Assembly: GCA_036004405.1 (NCBI GenBank)
Contig: DASYRM010000013.1
Location: forward strand, 1 to 52,031
DNA length: 52,031 nt
Direction of reading: 5' to 3'
Source: DASYRM01 sp036004405
GTDB taxonomy: Bacteria; Acidobacteriota; Vicinamibacteria; Vicinamibacterales; UBA2999
Made by a program: the position numbers and the translations under genes. Positions within the stretch are counted from its first letter, which is position 1. Each line of letters starts with the position of its first letter. Below the pieces are notes generated by a model. That model had not been told where the DNA came from. It saw nothing but the letters and a program-made list of their open reading frames with translations, and did not search any database. Positions 34,296 to 42,240 of this stretch are shown piece by piece.

Positions 34296-37202
34296 ATGGA
34301 AAGAGGCCCAGCTCGCGAAGCCGTCGGCGCCGGCCAGCAGGCCGCATCTCACGGTGGAGGGGTTGAATCCGGTACGCGGGGGAAAAAGCAGGCCGACTCT
34401 GGCGTCCGAGAAGGCAGGGCAGACGCCAAAGCTCTCGGTCTCGAGTTCCCGCGCTACTTCACGCTGGCCGGCGTGGACCCCTTCGACGAGGTGGAGTGGG
34501 AAACCCGCTCCGCGGTCATCGGCAACGAGAAGGGCAAGGTCGTCTTCGAGCAGCGCGACGTCGAGATTCCGAAGGCGTGGTCGCAGCAGGCCACCAACAT
34601 CGTGGTCTCCAAGTACTTCCGCGGTCAGATGGAGTCGCCCGAGCGTGAGCGCAGCGTGCGCCAGCTGATTGGCCGGGTGGTGGACACGATCACCGGCTGG
34701 GCCCGCGCCCAGAAGTACTTCGCCAGCGAAGAGGCGCTCCAGAGCTTCTCGCACGAGCTGAAGCACCTGCTCGTCTATCAGAAGGCGGCGTTCAACAGCC
34801 CGGTGTGGTTCAACTGCGGCTTCGAGAAGGCGCCGCAGTGCTCGGCGTGCTTCATCAACTCGGTGCAGGACACCATGGACTCGATCCTCACGCTGGCGAG
34901 GACCGAGGGGATGCTGTTCAAGTTCGGCTCGGGCACCGGCAGCAACTTGTCGCAGATCCGCTCGTCACAGGAGCTGCTGGCGGGTGGCGGCACGGCAAGC
35001 GGCCCGGTGTCGTTCATGAAGGGCTACGACGCGTTTGCGGGCGTCATCAAGTCGGGCGGCAAGACGCGCCGCGCGGCCAAGATGGTGATCCTCAACGCCG
35101 AGCACCCGGACATCGAGGAGTTCATCAACTGCAAGGTCGAAGAAGAGAAGAAGGCGTGGGCGCTCATCGACGCCGGCTACGACGGCTCGTTCACCGGCAC
35201 GGCCTACACGTCGGTCTTCTTCCAGAACTCGAACAACAGCGTACGCGTGACCGACGACTTCATGCGCGCCGTGCTCGACGACGGCGACTGGACGACGAAG
35301 GCGGTGCGCGACGGTTCGCCGGTGCACACCTACAAGGCGCGTGATCTGATGCGCCAGATCGCCAATGGCACGTGGGTATGCGGCGACCCCGGCATGCAGT
35401 TCGATACCACCGTCAACGAATGGCACACCTGCCCCGAGACGGATCGGATCAATGCCAGCAACCCCTGCTCCGAGTACATGTTCCTGGACGACTCGGCGTG
35501 CAACCTGTCGTCGATCAACCTGATGAAGTTCGTCCGCGAGGACGGTGAGTTCGATGTTGCCGGCTTCAAGGCGGCCTGCCGCGTGATGATCACCGCGCAG
35601 GAGATCATCGTCCCGAACTCGAGCTATCCGACCAAGGCGATCGAGAAGAACAGCCACGAGTACCGGCCGCTCGGCCTCGGCTACGCCAACCTGGGCGCGC
35701 TGCTCATGTCGCGCGGCCTGCCGTACGACAGCGACGAGGGGCGTGCGTATGCGGGCGCCATCACCGCCGTGATGACCGGTGAGGCCTACGCGCAGTCGGC
35801 GCGTATCGCCCGCGACCACGGCGGCCCGTTCGGCGGCTTCGAGCGCAACCGCGATTCGTTCCTGCGGGTGATGCGGAAGCACCGTGACGCGGTGACCGAG
35901 ATCAACGCCAAGCACGTACCGGCGGACCTGTATGCCGGCGCCCGGCAGGCGTGGGACGAGGCCGTGGAGCTCGGCGAGGACTTCGGGTATCGCAACGCGC
36001 AGGCCACCGTGCTGGCGCCCACCGGCACCATCGGCTTCATGATGGATTGCGACACCACCGGCGTGGAGCCTGACATCGCGCTCGTGAAGTACAAGAAGCT
36101 GGTCGGCGGCGGCCTGATGAAGATCGTCAACGGCACGGTGCCGATGGCGCTCAGCAAGCTGGGCTACACGCAGCCCGAGGTGGAGGCGATCGTCCACTTC
36201 ATCGACGAGCACGAGACCATCGAGGGCGCGCCGTTCCTCAAGGACGAACACCTGCCGGTGTTCGACTGCGCGTTCAAGGCCACGCAGGGTGAGCGGTCGA
36301 TCCACTACATGGGCCACATCAAGATGATGGGCGCCACTCAGCCCTTCATTTCGGGCGCCATCAGCAAGACCGTGAACGTGCCCACCGAGGCCTCGGTCGA
36401 GGACATCGAGCAGGCCTACCTCGAGTCGTGGCGGCTTGGCGCCAAGGCGGTGTCGATCTACCGTGATGGCAGCAAGCGCACGCAGCCGCTCAACACGTCC
36501 AAGGCGGGCGTGGCGGATACCCGGAATGCCGGCGCGGCCGTCGAGGTGCGGGAAGTGGTGAAGGAAATCGTGAAGATCGTCGAGACGCCGAAGCGGCGCA
36601 AGCTGCCCGACGAGCGCAACTCGATCACGCACAAGTTCGATATCGCCGGCCACGAGGGCTACATCACCGTGGGCCTCTTCGAGGACGGCACACCTGGCGA
36701 GATCTTCCTGACGATGGCCAAGGAGGGCTCGACGATCTCGGGTTTTGCCGACGCCTTCGCGCAAGCCATCTCCTACTCGCTGCAGTACGGAGTGCCGCTG
36801 CAGGCGCTCGTGGACAAGTTCAGCCACGCGCGTTTCGAGCCGTCGGGGATGACCAAGAACCCCGAGGTGCGGTTCGCGAAGTCGATCGTGGACTACATCT
36901 TCCGGTGGATGGCCACCAAGTTCCTGTCGGCCGACGCACAGTTCCGCGCCGGCGTGAACATGCGCGAGGAACCCTCTGCGGAAGACAAGGTAGAAGCGGC
37001 TCCGGCCCCGGCGCCCAGGGTCACCGTGTCGGCGCCCTCGGCGGCGTCGGTCGAGACGAAGCCGGCGCCGAAGCCGAGCTCGTTCGCGGCGATGCAGAAC
37101 CAGACGGACGCGCCGCCGTGCAGCACCTGCGGGTCGATCATGATCCGCAGCGGCAGCTGCTACAAGTGCTCGAACTGCGGCACGACGTCAGGCTGCGCCT
37201 GA
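34296..37202 (+). CDS. nrdJ: B12-dependent (class II) ribonucleoside-diphosphate reductase
   Basis: A 968-residue adenosylcobalamin-dependent reductase making deoxyribonucleotides for DNA synthesis without oxygen dependence. It has the family N-terminal core from about residue 48 (LGLEFPRYFTLAG), FNSPVWFNCG, the active-site NPCSEYMFLDDSACNLSSIN near 390, and VLAPTGTIGFMMDCDTTG near 575. The C-terminal zinc ribbon (CSTCG, then CYKCSNCG) carries redox Cys in TTSGCA. An unstructured N-terminal extension of about 45 residues (Gly/Ala/Arg-rich) precedes the core; the start is fixed by GGAGG six bases before ATG. Control by NrdR is indicated upstream. Confidence 0.95.
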   Translation: MERGPAREAVGAGQQAASHGGGVESGTRGKKQADSGVREGRADAKALGLEFPRYFTLAGVDPFDEVEWETRSAVIGNEKGKVVFEQRDVEIPKAWSQQATNIVVSKYFRGQMESPERERSVRQLIGRVVDTITGWARAQKYFASEEALQSFSHELKHLLVYQKAAFNSPVWFNCGFEKAPQCSACFINSVQDTMDSILTLARTEGMLFKFGSGTGSNLSQIRSSQELLAGGGTASGPVSFMKGYDAFAGVIKSGGKTRRAAKMVILNAEHPDIEEFINCKVEEEKKAWALIDAGYDGSFTGTAYTSVFFQNSNNSVRVTDDFMRAVLDDGDWTTKAVRDGSPVHTYKARDLMRQIANGTWVCGDPGMQFDTTVNEWHTCPETDRINASNPCSEYMFLDDSACNLSSINLMKFVREDGEFDVAGFKAACRVMITAQEIIVPNSSYPTKAIEKNSHEYRPLGLGYANLGALLMSRGLPYDSDEGRAYAGAITAVMTGEAYAQSARIARDHGGPFGGFERNRDSFLRVMRKHRDAVTEINAKHVPADLYAGARQAWDEAVELGEDFGYRNAQATVLAPTGTIGFMMDCDTTGVEPDIALVKYKKLVGGGLMKIVNGTVPMALSKLGYTQPEVEAIVHFIDEHETIEGAPFLKDEHLPVFDCAFKATQGERSIHYMGHIKMMGATQPFISGAISKTVNVPTEASVEDIEQAYLESWRLGAKAVSIYRDGSKRTQPLNTSKAGVADTRNAGAAVEVREVVKEIVKIVETPKRRKLPDERNSITHKFDIAGHEGYITVGLFEDGTPGEIFLTMAKEGSTISGFADAFAQAISYSLQYGVPLQALVDKFSHARFEPSGMTKNPEVRFAKSIVDYIFRWMATKFLSADAQFRAGVNMREEPSAEDKVEAAPAPAPRVTVSAPSAASVETKPAPKPSSFAAMQNQTDAPPCSTCGSIMIRSGSCYKCSNCGTTSGCA

Positions 37203-37266
37203 CGTCGTGCTGCGGCCTCTATCTACCGGAGCGGCTTGACGCCGCTCCTTGAGTCAGGCTGCGCCT
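37180..37266. repeat. hairpin spanning the nrdJ stop, with partial duplicate
   Basis: GCACGACGTCAGGC, TGC, GCCTGACGTCGTGC is a perfect 14-bp stem (37180-37210) containing the nrdJ stop codon. A 14-nt direct copy, GTCAGGCTGCGCCT, recurs at 37253-37266. Between them is another hairpin, GGAGCGGC-TTGAC-GCCGCTCC (37228-37248). No T-tract follows. Confidence 0.75.
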
Positions 37267-37284
37267 AGGACAATAAAGACGTGG

Positions 37285-37304
37285 GGGCCGCCTTCAGGCG
37301 GCCC
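37285..37304. repeat. REP-like palindrome
   Basis: GGGCCGCCT, TC, AGGCGGCCC. It has the same core as the copies at 30623 and 33984 and lies between nrdJ and the terminator. Confidence 0.75.
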
Positions 37305-37306
37305 TG

Positions 37307-37337
37307 AAAACGGGGCGCCTCGCGGTGCCCCGTTTTT
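37307..37337 (+). terminator. Rho-independent terminator of nrdJ
   Basis: AAAACGGGGC (37307-37316) pairs with GCCCCGTTTT (37327-37336), and the 3' arm runs into a five-T tract. The A-tract on the 5' side makes it potentially bidirectional. Confidence 0.88.
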
Positions 37338-37419
37338 ACGTACGTGGGCGCGGGCGATCCGCCACCGTCCGGAAAGCGGCGGCCCAGCGTTCTCTGGGAA
37401 TGGAAAGGAGCGCCATCGG

Positions 37420-37608
37420 ATGTCCGACTACAAGGTAATAGCGAAAGAGGTCACCAGCGTCGTCTGGCGTGACCTGGACAAGGCGGCAAAGGAGCTGGCG
37501 GCCGACGTCAAGGCCGAGTTGTCGTCCGGTTGGGAGCCGCAGGGGGGTATCGCCAGCATCCAGGCCGGCACCGGCGTCTATCTGATTCAGGCGCTCTCGC
37601 GCCGGTAG
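37420..37608 (+). CDS. DUF1737-like small protein
   Basis: A 62-residue cytosolic protein, MSDYKVIAKEVTS then ELSSGWEPQGGIAS and VYLIQALSRR. The strand-helix-GW.pqGG-strand pattern is that of DUF1737, small proteins of unknown function. A strong AAAGGAG lies nine bases before the ATG. A second, internally deleted copy lies 2 kb downstream at 39444, with a similar leader. Confidence 0.75.
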   Translation: MSDYKVIAKEVTSVVWRDLDKAAKELAADVKAELSSGWEPQGGIASIQAGTGVYLIQALSRR

Positions 37609-37631
37609 CGGCGCGGTCAATCGTGCCGCCC

Positions 37632-38849
37632 ATGATCACCCCAGGCAGACTCACTGCGACCGCGGTCCTCGCAGCCAGCGTCGCAGTGAGCCTGGCCGTC
37701 AGGGCGCAGGACATGCCGGCCCGCGCATTCGTGCAAGCCTCGCGGGCGACGCTTCGCTCGCAGCCTGCCGCAACCGCGCCTGTCGTCGCGTTCCTCCCCA
37801 CGAACACCGCGGTCGACGTCCGCGAGCGCCGTCGCGAATGGTGCCGCGTGCGAACCGTCGAGGGTGGGAGCGACGGCTTTGTCGCCTGCCGGCTGCTCGG
37901 CGCCAGCGCACTGACGATCGCGGCGATCGACGAGGCACTCAAGAAGCCGGGGCTCTCGGATCTAGAGGCGCTCGATTGGCTGTCGAAGCGCTTCTGGGTT
38001 GCGCCGTCGCTGCAGGGACTGGTTGATGTCGGGGTGAGGATGCTGTGGCTGTCCGACAGGGTCGAGCGCCCTCGCAGTCGCGAGTTCGAGGACATGAGGC
38101 GGCGGCTCGATCAGGGCATCGTCGGGACGATGCCGAGGATCGTCGGGACGATACCGAGGCCCGGGGACGACGTGCGGGATGTGCTGGTCGCCGCGATGAA
38201 GCGCGCGTCGCTGCCAGCCGTCCAGGCGTCGTTCTTTGGCGCGGCCGATCAGCTCTACCCGATTGCGCTGAGACCCTTTACCGTCCGCGGCTCCGTCGAC
38301 TTCGTTCCGAGCGTGGTGGACGCCCTGTCCGCCTTCCACCAGGTGCCGTTCCGAACGCGCCGCTGGCAGCGTGCCTATGTGGCAGATTATGGCTTGAGGG
38401 GCACCTGGGACGTCGGTGGCGTGGAAATCACGTTCGATCGTGACGTGACGATTCGCGGAGTCGCCGACAGTGGCGCTCCCACCGGCTTCGCTCTGTCGTC
38501 GCTCGTCACTCCCCTCGGTGAGCACGCCTGTACCAGCGAGGACAGCGCCAACATCCGTGGGCAAGCGCTGAATATCGCCTGGCGCTCCGCAATCGTGGCC
38601 TGGATCGGCAAAGCGCCGCCGCCAGCCGCAGCGGCCGTGAACGTCCGTCAGATCGGCGGCAAAGACAAGTACGACAAGCTGGTCATCGAAGCGGTCGACC
38701 TCGACAACGACGGGAGCGCCGACTTCTCGCTGTGGGCCGGTCTGCAACGCGCCGAGATCAGCACCGACACGTTCTGGAAAGCGGTGTTCGTCAATATCGG
38801 CGGCAAGTGGTCGCTGCTCGCATTCAATCAGCAGGCGGACTGCACGTGA
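37632..38849 (+). CDS. secreted SH3b-domain protein of unknown function
   Basis: About 405 residues with a signal peptide ending near LAVRAQ. Residues 33-85 form a bacterial SH3 domain (ATLRSQPAATAPVVAFLPTN, then WCRVRTVEGGSDGFVACRLL), usually a cell-wall or ligand-binding fold. The remaining 300 residues are not recognised. They include the tandem IVGTMPR-IVGTIPR, two Cys (HACTSED and a C-terminal ADCT) and an acidic DLDNDGSADFSLW that resembles a calcium-binding or VCBS-like turn. An in-frame GTG at 37623 is an alternative start. Its 3' end overlaps the convergent membrane-protein gene by 22 bp. Confidence 0.62.
   Translation: MITPGRLTATAVLAASVAVSLAVRAQDMPARAFVQASRATLRSQPAATAPVVAFLPTNTAVDVRERRREWCRVRTVEGGSDGFVACRLLGASALTIAAIDEALKKPGLSDLEALDWLSKRFWVAPSLQGLVDVGVRMLWLSDRVERPRSREFEDMRRRLDQGIVGTMPRIVGTIPRPGDDVRDVLVAAMKRASLPAVQASFFGAADQLYPIALRPFTVRGSVDFVPSVVDALSAFHQVPFRTRRWQRAYVADYGLRGTWDVGGVEITFDRDVTIRGVADSGAPTGFALSSLVTPLGEHACTSEDSANIRGQALNIAWRSAIVAWIGKAPPPAAAAVNVRQIGGKDKYDKLVIEAVDLDNDGSADFSLWAGLQRAEISTDTFWKAVFVNIGGKWSLLAFNQQADCT
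38118..38159 (+). repeat. 21-bp tandem duplication within a CDS
   Basis: Two adjacent copies of a 21-bp unit beginning ATCGTCGGGACGAT and ending CCGAGG differ at one base. Each contains the inverted repeat ATCGTC-GG-GACGAT. The frame is kept, adding IVGTIPR to the protein. Confidence 0.85.
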
Positions 38850-39409
38850 GCCCGGGCCTGCTCGACGAGTCCGCAGAAGAAGAGGCTTTCGGCGATGACC
38901 TCGAACAGCTCCTCGGTTCGAGCCAGGGCGGCCGGTGGGTTTCCGATATCAACCCATAAGGCAAACAAACCGATCACGACTGCCGAAACGATCAGCCTCC
39001 AGGCACTCGGGTCGAGAGCGCCGCGGACACCCGTGACGAACACCACGCCGCCTATTCCAATCATCACGATGGGGACGTTCCCCAGCCCCGGGCCCGTCAT
39101 TTCCTTCCATCGCTCATGAACGAGAAACTGCTCGTCAAGCGCAAGCCACGTCAACGATGCTGTGAGAAGCGCCCCCCAAGCGACGGAGAGCGATCGCGAT
39201 ACGGTCAACGTCAGAGCCGCGGCGGCGTTTGCGATCAAGAGCGCGCTGGAGAGCCAGGATACGGCCGATTGGTCGGACAGAAAGGCGTATTCCCACCAGG
39301 GCCATTCGGCGATTACAGCCGCGACCACGAACGTCGCAATGGCAGTGAGCACGATTGTGCTGTGAATGATCCATCCGTGGCGTTGCACGTCCGCATTATC
39401 TGCTGACAC
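38828..39409 (-). CDS. small polytopic membrane protein
   Basis: A 193-residue protein with about six hydrophobic helices (for example IVLTAIATFVVAAVIAEW, SWLSSALLIANAAAALTLTV, LIVSAVVIGLFALWV). No family recognised. A conserved-looking loop, LDEQFLVHERWKEMTGPG, faces one side. It starts at GTG with no evident ribosome site, and its 3' end overlaps the SH3b gene in convergent orientation. The third-position GC is somewhat lower than in the flanking housekeeping genes, which may mean recent arrival. Confidence is in the gene, not its role. Confidence 0.6.
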   Translation of the reverse strand: MSADNADVQRHGWIIHSTIVLTAIATFVVAAVIAEWPWWEYAFLSDQSAVSWLSSALLIANAAAALTLTVSRSLSVAWGALLTASLTWLALDEQFLVHERWKEMTGPGLGNVPIVMIGIGGVVFVTGVRGALDPSAWRLIVSAVVIGLFALWVDIGNPPAALARTEELFEVIAESLFFCGLVEQARAHVQSAC

Positions 39410-39443
39410 AAGTTGAGTCGTTGAAAATGAGGAGCGGCAACCG

Positions 39444-39531
39444 ATGTCCGCCTACAAGGTGATCGCCAAGGAGGTCACGAGCGGCGGGCACGGGCGTCTA
39501 ATTGATTCAGGCGCTCTCACGCCGCAAGTAG
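39444..39531 (+). pseudogene. internally deleted DUF1737 copy
   Basis: The first 15 codons (MSAYKVIAKEVTS) closely match the intact gene at 37420. The sequence then jumps to its 3' end (GGGCGTCTAATTGATTCAGG, matching ...GTCTATCTGATTCAGGCGCT) and finishes at the equivalent TAG. About 100 bp are missing and the frame is lost, so a 32-residue product ending at 39542 would result. The leader (GAGGAG before the ATG) is retained. Clearly a remnant of a duplication. Confidence 0.8.
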
Positions 39532-39559
39532 GCCTCCGCTGAGGGGCTGAGTAGAACCG

Positions 39560-40048
39560 ATGCGGGGAACGTGGAACGCGAACACGCACTACCACGCTGT
39601 GGTGCTCGCCGCGCTCCCCTCTGGCGCCTCTCGGGTTCTGGACGTCGGATGCGGTGACGGCATGCTGTCGGCCGATCTCGTCGACGCCGGCGTGCGGCAG
39701 GTGGTCGGCCTCGATGCCGATCAACCGGTGCTCGACCGTGCGCGGGCGCTCCACGAGGGCAAGGGCATCCAGTGGGTGCGCGGGAACGTGCTCGAGGTCG
39801 CCTTCGGGCTGGAGTCGTTCGACGGCGTCGTGTGCGTGGCCGCGCTCCACCATATGGATGCCAGGCAGGCGCTCATGCGTTTCGCGCAGCTGGTTCGGCC
39901 CGGGGGAACCGTCGCCGTGGTTGGCCTGGCCGCCTACTCCTGGTTGGACGTGCCGCTGGTCGGCGTGGCGGTTGTCTCGAAACTGGCGCTTCGACTGCTC
40001 TACGGGCGACGGCGTTCCTCGGCGCCAAAACGATGGCCTCCTCTATAG
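39560..40048 (+). pseudogene. class I SAM methyltransferase, C-terminally truncated
   Basis: A 162-residue frame with the SAM-binding core: NTHYHAVVLAALPSGASRVL, motif I LDVGCGDGM, acidic VVGLDAD, and FDGVVCVAALHHMD. It breaks down after LVRPGGTVAVVGLAAYSW... about residue 150; the last dozen residues (RRRSSAPKRWPPL) look out of frame. Relatives run to about 210-230 residues, so the C-terminal lid is missing. The break coincides with the entry of a second methyltransferase in another frame. It may be a deletion fusion or, less likely, a sequencing error. Confidence 0.65.
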
Positions 40049-40061
40049 CGAATACGCTCGC

Positions 40062-40694
40062 ATGTTCGCGCTCACCGACGCCGACCTCGCCGCTCGCATA
40101 CTCGGCTGCGGCGACGGCCCGGCCAGCTTCAACGTCGAGGCCTCGCGGCGGGGCGTCCACGTGGTCTCGTGCGACCCGCTCTACCGGTTCAGTGCCGCGC
40201 AGATCCGTCAACGCATCGACGAGACCGCCACCGAAGTGCTCGAGCAGGCGCGCCTGAACGCCCACGAGTTCGTGTGGGACCAGGCGATTCCGGACCTCGA
40301 GGCGCTCAGACGCATCCGCATGGCCGCGATGACCGCGTTTCTCGACGACTACGAACCGGGCCGGCGGGATGGACGTTACGTGAACGCGGGTCTGCCGTCG
40401 CTGCCGTTCGTCGATGGCGCCTTCGACCTCGCGCTGTGCTCGCACTTCCTGTTTCTCTACAGCCAGCAGCTCGACGAGGCCTTTCACGCGCAATCGATGC
40501 GGGAGCTGTGTCGCGTCGCGCGCGAGGTACGAGTCTTCCCGGTGCTGGCGCTCGGCGGCGAGCCGTCTCCGCATGTGGGCGTAGCGCGCGAGGCCCTGGC
40601 GCGCGAGGGCTGGCAGACGTTGATCGAGCGCGTGCCGTACGAGTTCCAGCGCGGCGGGAACGAGATGCTGAGGGTGAGGCGCTCGATCGATTGA
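40062..40694 (+). CDS. second SAM methyltransferase-like protein, N terminus lost or shortened
   Basis: About 210 residues from the first in-frame ATG; homology-like sequence begins about 8 codons earlier (LLYSEYARMFALTDADL), with no start codon before it. It has LGCGDGPASFNVEA as the SAM-site motif, VVSCDPLYRFS, and LPFVDGAFDLALCSHFLFLY as the core strand. The C terminus is complete (GGNEMLRVRRSID). It is a different family from the methyltransferase just upstream and in another frame, which indicates a deletion junction near 40015-40040. Activity is uncertain. Confidence 0.6.
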   Translation: MFALTDADLAARILGCGDGPASFNVEASRRGVHVVSCDPLYRFSAAQIRQRIDETATEVLEQARLNAHEFVWDQAIPDLEALRRIRMAAMTAFLDDYEPGRRDGRYVNAGLPSLPFVDGAFDLALCSHFLFLYSQQLDEAFHAQSMRELCRVAREVRVFPVLALGGEPSPHVGVAREALAREGWQTLIERVPYEFQRGGNEMLRVRRSID

Positions 40695-40725
40695 TACGGC
40701 ACGCGGAGTACAGTGTCTGGCGCTG

Positions 40726-41814
40726 ATGAGCAGAGTGTTCATCTCCTATCGACACGAGGACGCGGAGGACTCCGCCGGGCGGCTCTACGACACGCTCGCC
40801 GTGGAGTTGGGCGCGGACGCCCTATTCATGGATGTCGAGAAGATCGCCCCTGGCAGAAGCTGGAAACGCGCCGTTCGCGAGGCGCTCGCCGATTCGGCCG
40901 CCGTGCTCGTCGTGATGGGGCCCCAATGGCAGCTGTCCGAGGCGATCGAACTCGAGCTCGAACTGGCGCTCGCCAGCGACGTGCCGGTCGTGCCGGTGAT
41001 GGTCAGAAAGGCCGATCTCGTGCAGCTGGCGAGCGGCCTCCGCGGATCGCTGGCGGAGATCGCCGAGCGAAAGGCCGTGACCTTGAGTCACGCGTCGTGG
41101 GCCCGCGACTGTCAAGAGCTGGTCGAGGTGCTCAAGCGCGTGCTCGCCGATCCGGCACGCGCGCGCGTCTTGATCGAGCCGCCCAATCCTCGAGTTCTCC
41201 TGGATGAGAGCCGTTGGCCGAGCCCGCGGAGCAAGGACGCGCTGTTGATGTGTGCGCAGGACCTGGCGGAGTGTCTGGGCGATCCGGAGATCCGAAAGCT
41301 CGCTGAACGCTCGTATGTGTACTTCGACGAAGAGGTGGACGACGAGTACCGCAGGCGCCACAACATTCCGACCGGCGTCATGGGCGCGGTCCAGCAGGGC
41401 CTCCAACGTCTGAGCATCGAGCAGTACGTCCTGGATCTGCTCGACCAGCACCCGGGAGGGAAGAGCGGGGAGGGAATCGCTGACGCGGCTGGTCGTGCCG
41501 CTGCCCTGGCGTCGACGATTGCCAGCATCGGCGACGTAATTGGTGACCCGGCGATCGGTGAGAAGGCCTGGAACGAAGTCAAAGACATCAAGGCGGAGAT
41601 AAGTGAAATGGCCGCTACGCGTGGCGATGGTGGGAGTCCGGAGGTGATTCGCCTCTCGCTGGAAAGCCTGCGCGCGATGCTGCCAGCGGCTAAGGCGCGG
41701 CTGATCGAAGAAGTGCCTGGTATCGACCGGCCCGGGTTCACCAAGACGTACACCAAGCGAGAATGGCCGATCGCGGCGTTCGGAAACACCAAACAGTACG
41801 GTCGAGACCGGTAA
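40726..41814 (+). CDS. TIR domain protein
   Basis: A 362-residue protein. Residues 1-130 are a bacterial TIR domain: VFISYRHEDAEDSAGRLYD, LFMDVEKIAPGRSW, AAVLVVMGPQW and VVPVMV. E77 (in IELELELAL) aligns with the catalytic Glu of NADase TIRs, but the loop before it is about ten residues shorter than usual. Residues 130-362 are an unrecognised helical region. TACAGT 11 bases before the ATG may be a -10 box. It could cleave NAD or act as a scaffold; a phage-defence role is possible but no partner gene is adjacent. Confidence 0.8.
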   Translation: MSRVFISYRHEDAEDSAGRLYDTLAVELGADALFMDVEKIAPGRSWKRAVREALADSAAVLVVMGPQWQLSEAIELELELALASDVPVVPVMVRKADLVQLASGLRGSLAEIAERKAVTLSHASWARDCQELVEVLKRVLADPARARVLIEPPNPRVLLDESRWPSPRSKDALLMCAQDLAECLGDPEIRKLAERSYVYFDEEVDDEYRRRHNIPTGVMGAVQQGLQRLSIEQYVLDLLDQHPGGKSGEGIADAAGRAAALASTIASIGDVIGDPAIGEKAWNEVKDIKAEISEMAATRGDGGSPEVIRLSLESLRAMLPAAKARLIEEVPGIDRPGFTKTYTKREWPIAAFGNTKQYGRDR

Positions 41815-41833
41815 CGGATCGGATCACACACAC

Positions 41834-42223
41834 ATGCCCACACATCGCATCGTGCAGGCCGACAACCTGCCGTCCCCCGCCGGGCCCTATTCGCCGGCTG
41901 TCGTCTTCGAGCGCCTGGTTTTCGTGGCCGGCCAGGGGGCGCGCGTGCCCGCCACCGGCACACTGGCCAGCCTCGACATCGAAGCGCAGACCGAGCAGTG
42001 CCTGCGCAACGTCGAGACCATCCTGGTGGCCGCGGGCTCGAGCCTGCAGCACGTGCTGCGCTGTGGCGTGTTCCTGATCGACATGGGCGAGTTCAGCCGG
42101 ATGAACACAGTCTACGAGCGCGTGTTTGCCGGCCACAAGCCGGCGCGGACGACGGTGCAGGCGGCGGCGCTGCCCGTGGAGGGGCTGCGCGTGGAGATCG
42201 ACTGCATCGCCTACATTCCGTAG
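41834..42223 (+). CDS. RidA family protein (imine/enamine deaminase)
   Basis: A 129-residue YjgF/YER057c/UK114 protein. Family marks: GPYSPAV near residue 17, FVAGQGARVP near 31, CLRNVETILVAAGSSLQHVL, and the substrate-binding Arg in KPARTTVQAAALP near 102, followed by VEIDCIAYIP. RidA hydrolyses reactive 2-aminoacrylate-type imines; close paralogs differ in substrate. It lies 19 bp after the TIR gene on the same strand, so cotranscription is possible. Confidence 0.88.
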   Translation: MPTHRIVQADNLPSPAGPYSPAVVFERLVFVAGQGARVPATGTLASLDIEAQTEQCLRNVETILVAAGSSLQHVLRCGVFLIDMGEFSRMNTVYERVFAGHKPARTTVQAAALPVEGLRVEIDCIAYIP

Positions 42224-42240
42224 GGCCAGGTCTCCCTTCG

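Noticed and set aside
37203..37337. tRNA-like or structured RNA after nrdJ
   Set aside because: Successive hairpins are explained by palindromic repeats and a terminator; no cloverleaf or conserved tRNA positions are present.
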